A stretch of 64,000 nt of DNA from Gaiellasilicea sp963705515 (GTDB taxonomy: Bacteria; Actinomycetota; Thermoleophilia; Gaiellales; Gaiellaceae): positions 310,001-374,000 of the forward strand of contig CAVPJV010000008.1 of NCBI GenBank assembly GCA_963705515.1. Reading direction: 5' to 3'. The translations under genes were made by a program, and so were the position numbers. Shown here piece by piece: positions 1-8,594 of this stretch; position 1 is the stretch's first letter; each line of letters starts with the position of its first letter. Under the pieces are notes generated by a model that worked only from the letters and a program-made list of their open reading frames with translations, did not search any database and had not been told where the DNA came from.

Positions 1-556
1 GGCGGTTCAGCGCCGGCAGCAGCACGATCGCAAGGCTGCCGCAGAGCGTCACCAGCGCGATTGCGTACGTCACCTCCTCCTCGTCCGCGTCGCTGATGCC
101 CCGGGCCGCTGCGATCGCGGACACGCCGCAGATCGAGAAGCCCGTGGCGACGAGGAGCGCAAGGCCGTCCGAGACGCCGAGCCGCCTCCCAGCCCAGAGC
201 GTTCCGAAGAAGGTCGCGACGACGACGACGACCACGACGAGCAGGCCGCGCCCGCCGAGTGTCAGCATGTCCTGGAGCACGAGCTCGAAGCCCAGCACGA
301 CGATGCCAACCCGCAGGAGCGTCCCCGACGCGAGCGCGAGCCCGGGGCGGACAGAGACCGGTACGCCGACGGTGTTCGCGACGAGGAGGCCGAGCACGAG
401 AGCGGCGAGGACGACCGGGACCCCGGGCAGCAGCCGGTGGACGAGCAGCGCGGCGAGGAAACCCGCCGAGGCCAGAGCGAGGCCCGGACCGACGCGCCGC
501 AGCGCGCCCACAGCGCGGACCCGGCGAGGGACGGGCGTCGCAGGCACCTGGGTCAC
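1..556 (-). CDS. YeiH-family putative sulfate exporter (partial)
   Basis: The first 185 codons of a minus-strand gene that leaves the window at base 1. The start is GTG at 556. The protein is a string of hydrophobic segments broken by short basic turns, including LALASAGFLAALLVHRLLPG near residue 30, VVVVVVVATFFGTLWAGRRLG, and the conserved VATGFSICGVSAIAAA followed by an acidic ADEEEVTYAIAL stretch. These are hallmarks of the YeiH (PF03601) inner-membrane family, often annotated as putative sulfate exporters; the substrate is not firmly established. It is divergent from the oxidoreductase at 603, and an inverted repeat covers its start codon. The C-terminal half is not visible. Confidence 0.8.
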   Translation of the reverse strand, partial: MTQVPATPVPRRVRAVGALRRVGPGLALASAGFLAALLVHRLLPGVPVVLAALVLGLLVANTVGVPVSVRPGLALASGTLLRVGIVVLGFELVLQDMLTLGGRGLLVVVVVVVATFFGTLWAGRRLGVSDGLALLVATGFSICGVSAIAAARGISDADEEEVTYAIALVTLCGSLAIVLLPALNR

Positions 557-571
557 TTGAACGATCAAGTG
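554..571. promoter_or_regulatory. Inverted repeat in divergent promoter region
   Basis: A perfect 7-bp inverted repeat, CACTTGA-ACGA-TCAAGTG, overlaps the GTG start of the YeiH-like gene and lies about 30 bases upstream of the oxidoreductase at 603. The position suits an operator for the divergent pair. No specific regulator can be named from the sequence. Confidence 0.4.
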
Positions 572-602
572 GGCATCAGTATCGCATGTTAGGGTCGGCC
601 CG

Positions 603-1604
603 GTGAGCGACGCAGCCCTCCGGATTGCGCTGGTCGGCCTTGGCGACATCGCCGTACGCGCCCACCTGCCGGCGCTCGCCGGCGAGCCGCGCGCCGCGCT
701 GGTGGCCGTCACCGACCTCGAGGAGGAGCGCCTCGCGGCCGCGCCCGAGGGCGTGCGCCGGACGACGGACGTCGCGTCCGTGCTGACCGACCCCGAGATC
801 GACGCTGTCGTCATCGCCACGCCTCCCGCCGCCACGCCCGGTCTCGTGCGGGACGCGCTCGACGCCGGCAAGTGGGTACTCGCGGAGAAACCGCTCGGGC
901 TCTCGGTCGCCGAGACGGCGGCCGTGCGCGCGGCGCGCGGTGCAACGGAGCGGCTCCAGATCGGGCTCACCTACCGGCATCACCCCGCGGTCGACCGGCT
1001 CCGCGAGCTGATCGCGGAGGGAGCGCTCGGGCGGCCGCTGCTGATCCAAGCCGCGATCTGCGACGAGCCGGCGAACCCGGAGCAGGACCCGCACGGCTAT
1101 GCACGCCGGCTGCGCTCGCTCGAGCGGATCCCGCCGATCGTCTCGGACGGCGTCCACGCGTGCGACCGGATCAACTACCTCCTCGGCGAGCCGCCGGTCG
1201 ACGTGACCGGCTGGAGCATGCGCACCGATCCCACATACGCGACCGCAAACGTGAACGGCGGCATCCTCACCTACGCCGACGCAACCGTCGCGCGGCTCGA
1301 GGTCGTCTGGCTGACGCCGGTGCTGCCGCGGAGCCAGTTCGTCGTCACCGGGCCGAAAGGCCTCGCCACCCTCGACCCGCCGACGTTCCGACTCACGGTC
1401 GAGCTCGCGGACGGCACGACGGAGACCCACGAACCGCCCGGCGACAAGGCCGAGGTCTGCTTCGCGCTCCAGCTCGGGCGCTTCGTCGACGCAGCGCTCG
1501 CCGGCACGCCGCCGGTCCCGGGTCTCGACGAGGCGATCGCGAGCCTCGAGCTCGCGGAGCGGATCGCGCGCGCCGCCGGCGTCGGCCGGCTGGTGCCCGC
1601 ATGA
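603..1604 (+). CDS. Gfo/Idh/MocA family oxidoreductase
   Basis: A 333-residue NAD(P)-dependent sugar or polyol dehydrogenase-like protein. The N-terminal Rossmann fold shows VGLGDIA at residues 11-17, and the family EKPLG motif with its catalytic lysine is at 95-99. A DGVHACDRINYLLG segment around residue 180 matches the GxHxxD active-site region. Length is typical. The GTG start at 603 gives an N-terminus that begins at the first beta strand. The stop overlaps the start of the next gene (ATGA), so it is co-transcribed with two amidohydrolases. The true substrate is unknown; the context suggests a step in the catabolic cluster filling 1-15000. Confidence 0.9.
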   Translation: MSDAALRIALVGLGDIAVRAHLPALAGEPRAALVAVTDLEEERLAAAPEGVRRTTDVASVLTDPEIDAVVIATPPAATPGLVRDALDAGKWVLAEKPLGLSVAETAAVRAARGATERLQIGLTYRHHPAVDRLRELIAEGALGRPLLIQAAICDEPANPEQDPHGYARRLRSLERIPPIVSDGVHACDRINYLLGEPPVDVTGWSMRTDPTYATANVNGGILTYADATVARLEVVWLTPVLPRSQFVVTGPKGLATLDPPTFRLTVELADGTTETHEPPGDKAEVCFALQLGRFVDAALAGTPPVPGLDEAIASLELAERIARAAGVGRLVPA

Positions 1605-2332
1605 TCGACTTCCACGTCCACCAGCCTGCCGCCGCGGCCTACGGGCCGGCGGAGTACCTGGCGGCGATGGACGAGCTAGGCGTGGACGTCTCTGTCGTGT
1701 TCACGTATGAGGGGCTGCTGCGGCCGAGCGCGGCGGCCAACGACTCGCTCGCGGCGTGGGTCGCTCCGGCACCCGACCGACTCATCGCCTTCGCAACGGT
1801 CGACCCGCGCGACCCGGGCGCCTCGGCGGAGATCGAGCGCTGCGTGCGCGAGCACGGAATGCGAGGGGTCAAGCTCCATCCGTGGCTGCAAGGGTTCTCG
1901 GCGCACGACCCGGGCCTCCAGCGCGTCTGCGAGGCCGCGGGTGCGCTCGGGATCCCGATCCTCTTCCACGACGGGACGCCGCCGTTCTCGACCCCGCTCC
2001 AGCTCGCGGTGCTCGCGCGCCGGCACCCCGGGACGCAGATCGTGCTCGGCCACGGCGGCCTGCACGACCTCTGGCGCGAGGCGATCGCCGCCGTGCTGTC
2101 GGCGCCGAACGTCCATCTCTGCATGTCAGGGACACCCGGGTACGCGATGCGGGCGATCGTCGCGCGCTGCCCGCTGGAGCGGCTGCTCTTTGGCACCGAC
2201 GCCGGCCTCCGACCCGAGCCGCTCCAGCGATACGCGGTGCTGCGGGTACGCCAGCTTGACGAGCTGGGCCTCGACCAGGAGCAGCGAGACGCGATCCTGG
2301 TCACGAACCCGCGCCGCCTGCTCGCCGCATGA
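1601..2332 (+). CDS. Amidohydrolase family protein (PF04909-like)
   Basis: A 243-residue TIM-barrel metal-dependent hydrolase of the ACMSD / 2-pyrone-4,6-dicarboxylate lactonase-like branch. Visible metal-site motifs are MIDFHVHQ at the N-terminus (HxH), KLHPWLQGF, LGHGGLHDLW and the late aspartate in LFGTDAGLRP. The ATG at 1601 overlaps the preceding TGA by four bases, and the next gene starts in the same way at 2329. Members of this family hydrolyse lactones or amides, or decarboxylate; which applies here cannot be told from sequence. Confidence 0.9.
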   Translation: MIDFHVHQPAAAAYGPAEYLAAMDELGVDVSVVFTYEGLLRPSAAANDSLAAWVAPAPDRLIAFATVDPRDPGASAEIERCVREHGMRGVKLHPWLQGFSAHDPGLQRVCEAAGALGIPILFHDGTPPFSTPLQLAVLARRHPGTQIVLGHGGLHDLWREAIAAVLSAPNVHLCMSGTPGYAMRAIVARCPLERLLFGTDAGLRPEPLQRYAVLRVRQLDELGLDQEQRDAILVTNPRRLLAA

Positions 2333-3180
2333 TCGACATCCACTCCCACGTGCCGACTCACCGCGACGCCGTCCCGCTCGACGAGCTCGTCGTCAACGAC
2401 AAGTGGCGCCCGGACCGGCCCGTGGCGGCGACGACGACCTGGGCCGAGTACGCCGAGGCATTCGCGGAGGTCGACGTCTCGGTCGCGTTCACGATCGCAC
2501 GCGACCGGACGCGGGTCGACTCCGCGCTGAACGACGCCGTCGCGACCTTCGTCGCCGACGCGCCTGACCGTCGGATCGGCTTTCTCTCCGTGCATCCGGA
2601 GGTGGACGGCGCCCTCGACGAGCTCGAACGTGCGCAGGGCGACCTGGGCTTGAAGGGGATCAAGCTCGGCCCGAACTACCAGGTCTTCGACCCGCTGGGC
2701 GACGCTGCCCTGCGCGTCTACGCGGCCGCTGAGCGCCGCGGGCTGCCGGTTCTCTTCCACCAGGGCGCCTCGCCGGTGCGGGAAGCGCCGCTCCGCTACG
2801 CCCATCCCCTGCTGATGGACGAGATCGCGATCCGCTTCCCCGAGCTCCGTGTCGTGATGGCGCACATGGGCCACCCGTGGCAGCGGGAGACGATCGTGAC
2901 AATCCGCAAGCACCCGCACGTCTACGCCGACGTCTCGGCGCTCTTCTACCGGCCGTGGAGCTTCTACGAGGGGCTGCGGCTCGCGACCGAGTGGGGTGCG
3001 CTCGACAAGCTCCTGTTCGGATCCGACTTCCCGATCGCGACGCCTGCGGAGACGGCGGCGGGGCTGCGGCGGGTCAACGACCCGATCGAGGGCACGAAGC
3101 TGCCGCCGGTGCCGCTCGACAGGATCGAGGAGCTGATCGCCCGCGACCCGCTGCCGCTGCTCGGGCTCGAACGGCCCTAG
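2329..3180 (+). CDS. Amidohydrolase family protein (PF04909-like)
   Basis: A 283-residue paralogue of the preceding amidohydrolase. It has IDIHSHVP at the N-terminus, KLGPNYQVFD where the family often has KLHP, VMAHMGHPW with the strand-6 histidines, and LFGSDFPI with the catalytic aspartate. It overlaps the upstream gene by ATGA. Its TAG stop shares the tetranucleotide CTAG with the stop of the convergent AAC(3)-like gene, so the two genes overlap by four bases tail to tail. It is the last gene of a three-gene plus-strand operon, probably acting on a product or sibling substrate of the gene before it. Confidence 0.9.
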   Translation: MIDIHSHVPTHRDAVPLDELVVNDKWRPDRPVAATTTWAEYAEAFAEVDVSVAFTIARDRTRVDSALNDAVATFVADAPDRRIGFLSVHPEVDGALDELERAQGDLGLKGIKLGPNYQVFDPLGDAALRVYAAAERRGLPVLFHQGASPVREAPLRYAHPLLMDEIAIRFPELRVVMAHMGHPWQRETIVTIRKHPHVYADVSALFYRPWSFYEGLRLATEWGALDKLLFGSDFPIATPAETAAGLRRVNDPIEGTKLPPVPLDRIEELIARDPLPLLGLERP

Positions 3181-3872
3181 CCGAGGCGAGCGAGCGCCCG
3201 CGAGCAGCGGTAGCAGCCGGGATCGGTGCAGAGGAGCGCGGCGGGATCGGCGTGGAGCAGCTCGACCGTCGCCTCGATCACCGCACCGCCTGAGACCAGC
3301 TGGGCGACGGCACGGCCGACCTTGCCGTCCCGGATCCCGCCTCGCTCGCGCAGCGGCCGCTCGATCGCTCCGAAGGCGCGGCTGCACCCGGGGAACCGGT
3401 CGGCCCCGTGTGCCGGCCAGTCGGGATCGAACGGGATGTCCAGGTACGGAGCGCCGGCGCGGAACTCGCCCACGTGTACGGTCGTGTTCGCCGTGTGGCC
3501 GACGCCGAGCAGGAGGACGTACCCGCCTGCGGCGGCGAGTCGTCCGAGCGGGCTGTCCACGCCGGTCGCTCCCGCGCGGTCATGCCCCTCGAGCAGCTCG
3601 GCCGCGCCCAAGCCGACGGCAGCGACCGAGTAGGTGGGATGAGCCGAGCGCCGCGCGTCCGGGCGGCGGCGGAACGCCTCCGCGAGCGCCCCCGTGCGCC
3701 CGGGGAGGTCCGAGTCGTAGGTCTCGTTGTCGTACGTGAAGGTCGGCATGACGACGAGACCGTCCGGCCCGACCGCGTCGAGCAGAGCTTCGATCACCTC
3801 GTCCGCGCCGAGACCGACCGCGCGCAGGGACGCATGAACGACGACGGCGTCGCCGCTGGCGAGCCCGATCAC
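3177..3872 (-). CDS. AAC(3)-family N-acetyltransferase-like protein
   Basis: A 231-residue protein of the aminoglycoside 3-N-acetyltransferase / YokD fold (PF02522). Visible motifs are VVVHASLRAVG at the N-terminus, GPDGLVVMPTFTYDN, a SAHPTYSVAAVG segment, and GYVLLLGVGHTANTTVHVGE. The GTG start at 3872 overlaps the upstream TGA (GTGA). It is somewhat shorter than typical resistance enzymes (about 260-280 residues). It is the last gene of an eleven-gene catabolic operon, so an acyl transfer on a catabolic amine, rather than drug resistance, is the more natural reading. That role is inference. Confidence 0.85.
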   Translation of the reverse strand: MIGLASGDAVVVHASLRAVGLGADEVIEALLDAVGPDGLVVMPTFTYDNETYDSDLPGRTGALAEAFRRRPDARRSAHPTYSVAAVGLGAAELLEGHDRAGATGVDSPLGRLAAAGGYVLLLGVGHTANTTVHVGEFRAGAPYLDIPFDPDWPAHGADRFPGCSRAFGAIERPLRERGGIRDGKVGRAVAQLVSGGAVIEATVELLHADPAALLCTDPGCYRCSRALARLG

Positions 3873-4600
3873 AGGCCGAGCAGGCTCGCGAGCGTGCCCC
3901 CGAGGATCGCGTCGCGCACCTCCGGCCCGTACGGCGCCTCGGTGACTCGGGCGAGCTCGATCGGCGGGTCGCCAAAGGGTGCGTCGGTGGAGAAGAAGAC
4001 ACGCCCGCCCGTGCCGTCGGGGTCGGCTGCCGCCAGAGCGGTGGGCCATTCGACGTAGACACTGTCGGCGTAGACGTTCGACGCAGCCGCGAGCGTCGCC
4101 GGGCCATCGTGGGAAAAATCCGTCGCGCCTGCCTTGCCGAGCAGGAATCTCCCTTCGGGAAAGCGCGCCGCGAGCCACGCGAGCTGGAGGGGAAGCGCAT
4201 GCGGCGGCGTGCCCGTGCGGACGTAGACGGGCCAGCCGGAATCGACCGCGAACGCAACGAGTGGCTCGGCCTGGCCGTCGAGGAGGTCGAAGCCCTGAAG
4301 AGCGGAGTCCAGCTTCAGCGCAACTGCCCCTGCATCCCGCGCACGCTTCAGCTCCTCGATCGCCTCGGCACCGAGCCACGGCGTCGCGACCGCGTACGCG
4401 AGCAGCCGCTCGTCCGACGAGGCGGCAGCCGCCGCGACGAGCTCGTTCCCCTCCCGGTTCCGCACCGGCAGATAGCCCTCGGCCGGCGAGACGAGGGCCT
4501 TCTCGATTCCGAGCCGGTCCATCGTCGCGAGCAGCTCCTCCACAGTCAGAGACGCGTCCCGGCCGTGGCCGAGCATGACGTGGCCGTCAATCACGGTCAT
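3869..4600 (-). CDS. Amidohydrolase-like protein with altered metal site
   Basis: A 243-residue protein clearly homologous to the two PF04909 amidohydrolases at 1601 and 2329, but several metal-binding positions differ. The N-terminal HxH reads GHVMLGHG, the KLHP motif reads KLDSALQGF, and the LGHGG motif reads LLGKAGATDF. The C-terminal aspartate region (FFSTDAPFGDPP) is kept. It may use fewer metals or act as a non-catalytic partner. It overlaps the upstream gene at 4597-4600 (ATGA) and the downstream AAC(3)-like gene by GTGA, so it is firmly within the operon. Confidence 0.85.
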   Translation of the reverse strand: MTVIDGHVMLGHGRDASLTVEELLATMDRLGIEKALVSPAEGYLPVRNREGNELVAAAAASSDERLLAYAVATPWLGAEAIEELKRARDAGAVALKLDSALQGFDLLDGQAEPLVAFAVDSGWPVYVRTGTPPHALPLQLAWLAARFPEGRFLLGKAGATDFSHDGPATLAAASNVYADSVYVEWPTALAAADPDGTGGRVFFSTDAPFGDPPIELARVTEAPYGPEVRDAILGGTLASLLGL

Positions 4601-5700
4601 GCGGCCACGCCTGCGCGGAATGCGTGCGCGGCCGCCCGGAACGCCTCGAGCGCCGCTTCCGGGACGAGAGTGAGGTTGTAGAGCGCGAGGCCTTCGGCGC
4701 CGGCCGTCGCGAGCCGCTCGACATCGGCCGCGAGCTCCGTGCGGTCGGGCGTCCAGTTCGTCGAGACCGAGCCGGTGCTCCCGGCAAGCGCTCGGAGCCC
4801 GGCGAAGCGCTCCTGCAGCTCGTCGCCGGCGAGCGGGCCGCAGCCGAAGAGGAGCGCGTCGGCGGTTGCGACCGAGATCGGCGAGACGCCCTGAAGCGCC
4901 GCCTGCTCGGGCGGCCCGGAGGCGAAGACGCGGAGGCTCGATCCGGCGGTGTGGACTGTCTCGGCGGCCGCCTCCACGAGGCGCGCCGCGCCAGCGGCCC
5001 GGCCGGCTGCCAGATCGGCGGCGACGTCTTGATCAGCGGTCACAGCGTCGGCGAACGGCGGCCCCGCGGCCGCGTGCGCCCGCGCCTCGGCCGCCGGCCC
5101 GAGCAGCGCTCGGCACGAGACGCAGAAGCACTGCGGGCCGAGCAGGCGGGCGAGCTCGGAGAGCGGGTCGAGCGCAAGTGTCAACGTGTACGAGGGCTCC
5201 CAGGCGGGGTAGAACGCGGCCTCGAGGTCGACGTACTCGGGCTCGAGCTGCGCGGCGACGTCGCCCACCAATGCGGCGACGTACTCGACCGCTTCGGGGG
5301 CGGACGGGCAGAGGCTGTGGCCGGCCAACGAGCCGTCGAGGAGCCGCGCCGCCGCGTCCGGGTGTGCGGCCGCGAGCTCGCCGTTATGGAGCCCGACGAC
5401 CCACGCGCGGAACCGCAGCCCGCTCCGCTCGCACGCCTCGCGGAACCGCAGCAGGTTCTCGGTGTGAGTGCCTTCTGGTACGAGAGTGCCGTACCGGGCA
5501 CGTTCGGGCTCGACGTACATCGTCGTCCGCGTCAGCACGCTGACGCGCCGGTGGCGCGGGAAGACGCGGCGGCCGCGGTGATAGACGACTGCGACCGAGA
5601 CCGCGTCGCAACCGAGCTCGACCACCTGCGCGGCGAGCGCCGCGGGCTCCACGTGCTCGAGCTCCTCCGGATAGAGGAAGACCTGAACGCCCGCGCTCAC
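4597..5700 (-). CDS. Conserved hypothetical protein, possible TIM barrel
   Basis: I do not recognise this 367-residue protein. It is soluble, with no signal peptide. It opens with a beta strand (GVQVFLYPEELE), has alternating beta/alpha character resembling a sugar-hydrolase-like barrel, an acidic EYVDLEAAFYPAWEPSY segment near the middle and an unusual CFCVSCRALLG cluster (three cysteines in six residues) that could bind metal. It lies between the enolase-superfamily enzyme and the third amidohydrolase with four-base overlaps on both sides, so it probably acts on the same substrate as the cluster. Confidence 0.75.
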   Translation of the reverse strand: MSAGVQVFLYPEELEHVEPAALAAQVVELGCDAVSVAVVYHRGRRVFPRHRRVSVLTRTTMYVEPERARYGTLVPEGTHTENLLRFREACERSGLRFRAWVVGLHNGELAAAHPDAAARLLDGSLAGHSLCPSAPEAVEYVAALVGDVAAQLEPEYVDLEAAFYPAWEPSYTLTLALDPLSELARLLGPQCFCVSCRALLGPAAEARAHAAAGPPFADAVTADQDVAADLAAGRAAGAARLVEAAAETVHTAGSSLRVFASGPPEQAALQGVSPISVATADALLFGCGPLAGDELQERFAGLRALAGSTGSVSTNWTPDRTELAADVERLATAGAEGLALYNLTLVPEAALEAFRAAAHAFRAGVAA

Positions 5701-6815
5701 GCGAAGCTCCGCCGCACATCGTCACTCGGCTCGACGCCGAGGCCCGGGCCGTCCGGGAGCCGTGCGACGAGGCCGTCGATGTCGAGCTGGACGGCGAGCG
5801 AGACGTCCTCCTCGTAGAAGTGGTGGCCGGTGATCCCGTGCGGGATTTCGCCGAGGTGCTCGCAGGCGCAAGCAACATGCAGCTGAGCGGCGGCGCCGAT
5901 GCCCATCTCGCCGTTCGCGCCGATGACGACATCCATCCCGAGCTCGTGCGCAAGCCTCGCGGATTCGACGGCGCGCTCGAGGGCCGAGCTTTTCCCGACG
6001 TACACGCTGACGAGATCCGCCGCTCCCATGCGACCGATCCGGGCGACGTCCGCGGGCGAGTAGACCGACTCGTCGGCGACCAGCGGCACGCCGAGCGCGC
6101 GCACGTCGCGCAGCCCTTCGAGGTCGTCCGGGTGCACCGGCTGCTCGATGAAGGCGAGGTCCGACTCGGCAAGGCGTGGGACCGTCTCGAGCGCAACGGG
6201 AAGCGACCAGCCGCCGTTTGCGTCCGCGCCGAGAAGCGCGTCGTCACCGGCGAGCTCGCGCGCCAGCGCGAGCCGCGCCACGTCCGCCTCGGGGTCGCGG
6301 CCGACCTTGACCTTGAAGGAGCGGAAGCCGAGGGCGACAGCCGTCTCGTACCCGTCGCGAAGGTCGTCGCCGTCGCCACTGAGCGAGATCTTCACCGGCA
6401 CCTCGCGGCGGTACGGCCCTCCGAGCAGCTCCGCGACCGTGACGCCCTGCGTGCGGCCGAGCGCATCCCACAGCGCGGTCGAGACGCCGGCCTTGGTGAA
6501 CCAGTTGCCGCGCAGCACGCGGTCGAACTCCGTCGCGTGCGCCTCGATCGGCGCGAGGGGCTTGCCGATCAGGCCAGGCCTGAGCACATCGCGAACGAAG
6601 TGCGTTGCCGTGACAGCGTCCTCGCCGCTCCAGGCGGCCGTCGCGCTGATCTCCCCGAAGCCCTCCACGCCCTCATCGGTGACGACGCGGACGAGCGTGA
6701 ATGTCGACGCATCGTGGACGACCCGCTGGCCTCTCACCTTGAGCCCCGGCTTCGCGCGCGCACTCACGGTCGTCGTCTCGACGGCCGCGATCGTCGGCCC
6801 TGACACGTCAGGCAC
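5697..6815 (-). CDS. Mandelate racemase/muconate lactonizing enzyme family
   Basis: A 372-residue enolase-superfamily enzyme. Visible motifs are the KVKVG catalytic-lysine strand, three metal-ligand strands (LGADANGGW, FIEQPV, VADESV) and a second lysine in SVYVGKSSALERA, then GANGEMGIG. The K...K arrangement places it in the muconate-cycloisomerase / dipeptide-epimerase subgroup rather than the mandelate-racemase subgroup. Two in-frame GTG starts compete: 6815, which overlaps the creatininase stop, and 6806; neither has a clear ribosome-binding site. In this operon it could epimerise or cycloisomerise a cluster intermediate. Confidence 0.88.
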   Translation of the reverse strand: MPDVSGPTIAAVETTTVSARAKPGLKVRGQRVVHDASTFTLVRVVTDEGVEGFGEISATAAWSGEDAVTATHFVRDVLRPGLIGKPLAPIEAHATEFDRVLRGNWFTKAGVSTALWDALGRTQGVTVAELLGGPYRREVPVKISLSGDGDDLRDGYETAVALGFRSFKVKVGRDPEADVARLALARELAGDDALLGADANGGWSLPVALETVPRLAESDLAFIEQPVHPDDLEGLRDVRALGVPLVADESVYSPADVARIGRMGAADLVSVYVGKSSALERAVESARLAHELGMDVVIGANGEMGIGAAAQLHVACACEHLGEIPHGITGHHFYEEDVSLAVQLDIDGLVARLPDGPGLGVEPSDDVRRSFA

Positions 6816-7548
6816 CGGTGTCGGCCAGCTGCTCGATGGCACGCGCAACCGCGTCCACACACGCCGCGAGCGCCCGCTCGCCGCGCTCACGGGATGCCTC
6901 GTCCGGTCGATCGGTGAAGCCGTCCAACTCTTGCCAGCGTCCCGGCTCTCCGATGACGAGGCCCCGCGGCCGCGTCCGCGCGCCGCCGCCCGGCGACGGT
7001 CTCGCCAGCTCGAGCTTGACCCGATCCGGGTCGAGCGCGAGGAGCAGGGACGTCTCGAAGCTGCCGGCGTGACCGTGCAGCGGCCCTTCGATGTCCGCGG
7101 GGTCGACGAGGTCGGACGCCATCGCCGTGGCGGCGACGAGATCGAGCTCACGCGAGGCCTCCGCCACCGCGATCGCGCAGGCCGCGGCGTTGCCGCCGTG
7201 GGCATTCAGCACGAAGACGCGCCGGACGCCGGCCGACGCAGCCGAGGCGAGCAGGTCCCTCAGGACGAGCTGGAAGGTGGCGACACCGAGCGAGAGCGTC
7301 CCTCCGAAGGGAAGGTGGTGGTCGGAGGCGCCGTACGCCAGCGTCGGCGCGAGCAGGATCGTGTCGGGCCGCGCCGCCGCTGCCGCCGCCCGCTCCGCAA
7401 TCGCGTGCGCGATCAGCGCGTCCGTCCCGGTGGCGAGGTGCGGGCCGTGCTGCTCCGTCGACCCGACCGGCAGCACGAGCAGTCCAGCGGCCGCCAGGTC
7501 GCCGATCTCCTCGCGGGTCAGCGCGTCCCAGCGACGGACGGTGCTCAT
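6808..7548 (-). CDS. Creatininase family protein
   Basis: A 246-residue metal-dependent amidohydrolase of the creatinine amidohydrolase / FAPy deformylase / MftE family (PF02633). Ligand motifs are in place: GSTEQHGPHLATGTD (E32, H34, D43), LNAHGGNAAA and the late HAGSFETS glutamate. The ATG at 7548 overlaps the stop of the ABC ATPase gene by four bases. Family members open cyclic or linear amides. Placed directly behind a peptide-type importer, this one likely acts on the imported substrate. No mycofactocin genes are nearby, so an MftE role is unlikely. Confidence 0.9.
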   Translation of the reverse strand: MSTVRRWDALTREEIGDLAAAGLLVLPVGSTEQHGPHLATGTDALIAHAIAERAAAAAARPDTILLAPTLAYGASDHHLPFGGTLSLGVATFQLVLRDLLASAASAGVRRVFVLNAHGGNAAACAIAVAEASRELDLVAATAMASDLVDPADIEGPLHGHAGSFETSLLLALDPDRVKLELARPSPGGGARTRPRGLVIGEPGRWQELDGFTDRPDEASRERGERALAACVDAVARAIEQLADTGA

Positions 7549-8594
7549 CCCTGCTCCCGAGCGACCTCCGCCAGCAGGCTCCCCGCCGACTGGGGGAAGT
7601 GGCAGGCGACGGTGTGCCCCGCGCCGGCGGCGTGCAGCGGTGGGTCCACCGTCCGGCAGAGCTCGCGCTCTCCGAGGGGGCAGCGCGGGTGGAAGCGGCA
7701 GCCCGACGGCAGCGTGTCCGCCGCGGGCGCCTCGCGGAGGACGATCTGCTCCCGCTGCGTGTCCCCGGGAGCGGGCGGGATCGAGGCAAGGAGCGCGTGG
7801 GTGTACGGGTGCTGCGGATCGGCGAAGAGCGAGTCTCGGGGCGCCTGCTCGACGATCCGGCCGAGGTACATGACGGCGATCGTGTCGGCCATGTACCGGA
7901 CGACAGCGAGGTCGTGCGTCACGAACAAGTAGGTCAGGTCGAGCTGGTCTTGGAGTCCCCGCAGGAGATTGAGGATCTGTGCCTGGATCGAGACGTCGAC
8001 GGCCGACACGGCCTCGTCGAGTACCACGAGCTTCGGGTTGAGAGCGAGCGCCCGCGCGATGTTGACGCGCTGGCACTGGCCGCCGGAAAGCTGGCGTGGG
8101 AACACGCTCGCGTGCTCGGGCCGCAGTCCGACGAGCTCGAGCAGCTCGGCGACGCGGACGGAGCGCTCCTTGCGCGACAGCGAACGCTCGTGCACGACGA
8201 GCGGAAACGAGACGATCTGCTCGACCGTCTTCCGCTTGTTCAGCGACGCGTAGGGGTCCTGGAAGACGATCTGCATCTCACGGCGCAGCCGCCGCAGCTC
8301 GCGGCGAGAGATGCCGAAGAGGTCGGTCGACTCGAAGTGGACGCTGCCCGAGGTGGGCTCGTCGAGACGGAGCAGAAGCCGCGCGAGCGTCGACTTGCCC
8401 GAGCCCGACTCGCCGACGAGGCCGACTGTCTCACCGCGGCTGAGTACAAGGGAGACGTCGTCGACCGCCTTGACGATGCGGCGCGAACGGGGCCCGCCGA
8501 GGCGGAAGTGGCGGCTCAGGTGGTCGACGACGAGCAGCTGCTCGCCGTTGTGGACGGGCTCGGTGCGCGCAGCAGTCATGTCGGTCGCGCTCAC
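7545..8594 (-). CDS. Oligo/dipeptide ABC transporter ATP-binding protein (DppF-like)
   Basis: A 349-residue ABC ATPase. Walker A is GESGSGKST, the signature LSGGQCQR, Walker B LVVLDEAVSAVD, and the switch histidine is in VTHDLAV. The C-terminal cysteine-containing oligopeptide-transporter extension (SGCRFHPRCPLGE) is present. I chose the GTG at 8594 because it overlaps the preceding TGA (GTGA), matching every other junction in the operon. It pairs with the DppD-like ATPase upstream to energise import. Confidence 0.93.
   Translation of the reverse strand: MSATDMTAARTEPVHNGEQLLVVDHLSRHFRLGGPRSRRIVKAVDDVSLVLSRGETVGLVGESGSGKSTLARLLLRLDEPTSGSVHFESTDLFGISRRELRRLRREMQIVFQDPYASLNKRKTVEQIVSFPLVVHERSLSRKERSVRVAELLELVGLRPEHASVFPRQLSGGQCQRVNIARALALNPKLVVLDEAVSAVDVSIQAQILNLLRGLQDQLDLTYLFVTHDLAVVRYMADTIAVMYLGRIVEQAPRDSLFADPQHPYTHALLASIPPAPGDTQREQIVLREAPAADTLPSGCRFHPRCPLGERELCRTVDPPLHAAGAGHTVACHFPQSAGSLLAEVAREQG

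Noticed and set aside
3177..3872. Aminoglycoside resistance gene
   Set aside because: The AAC(3) fold is clear, but the protein is short and sits at the end of a catabolic operon. Resistance cannot be claimed from this.
6808..7548. Mycofactocin maturation peptidase MftE
   Set aside because: Same family, but no mftA, B, C, D or F genes nearby, and it is coupled to a peptide-type importer.
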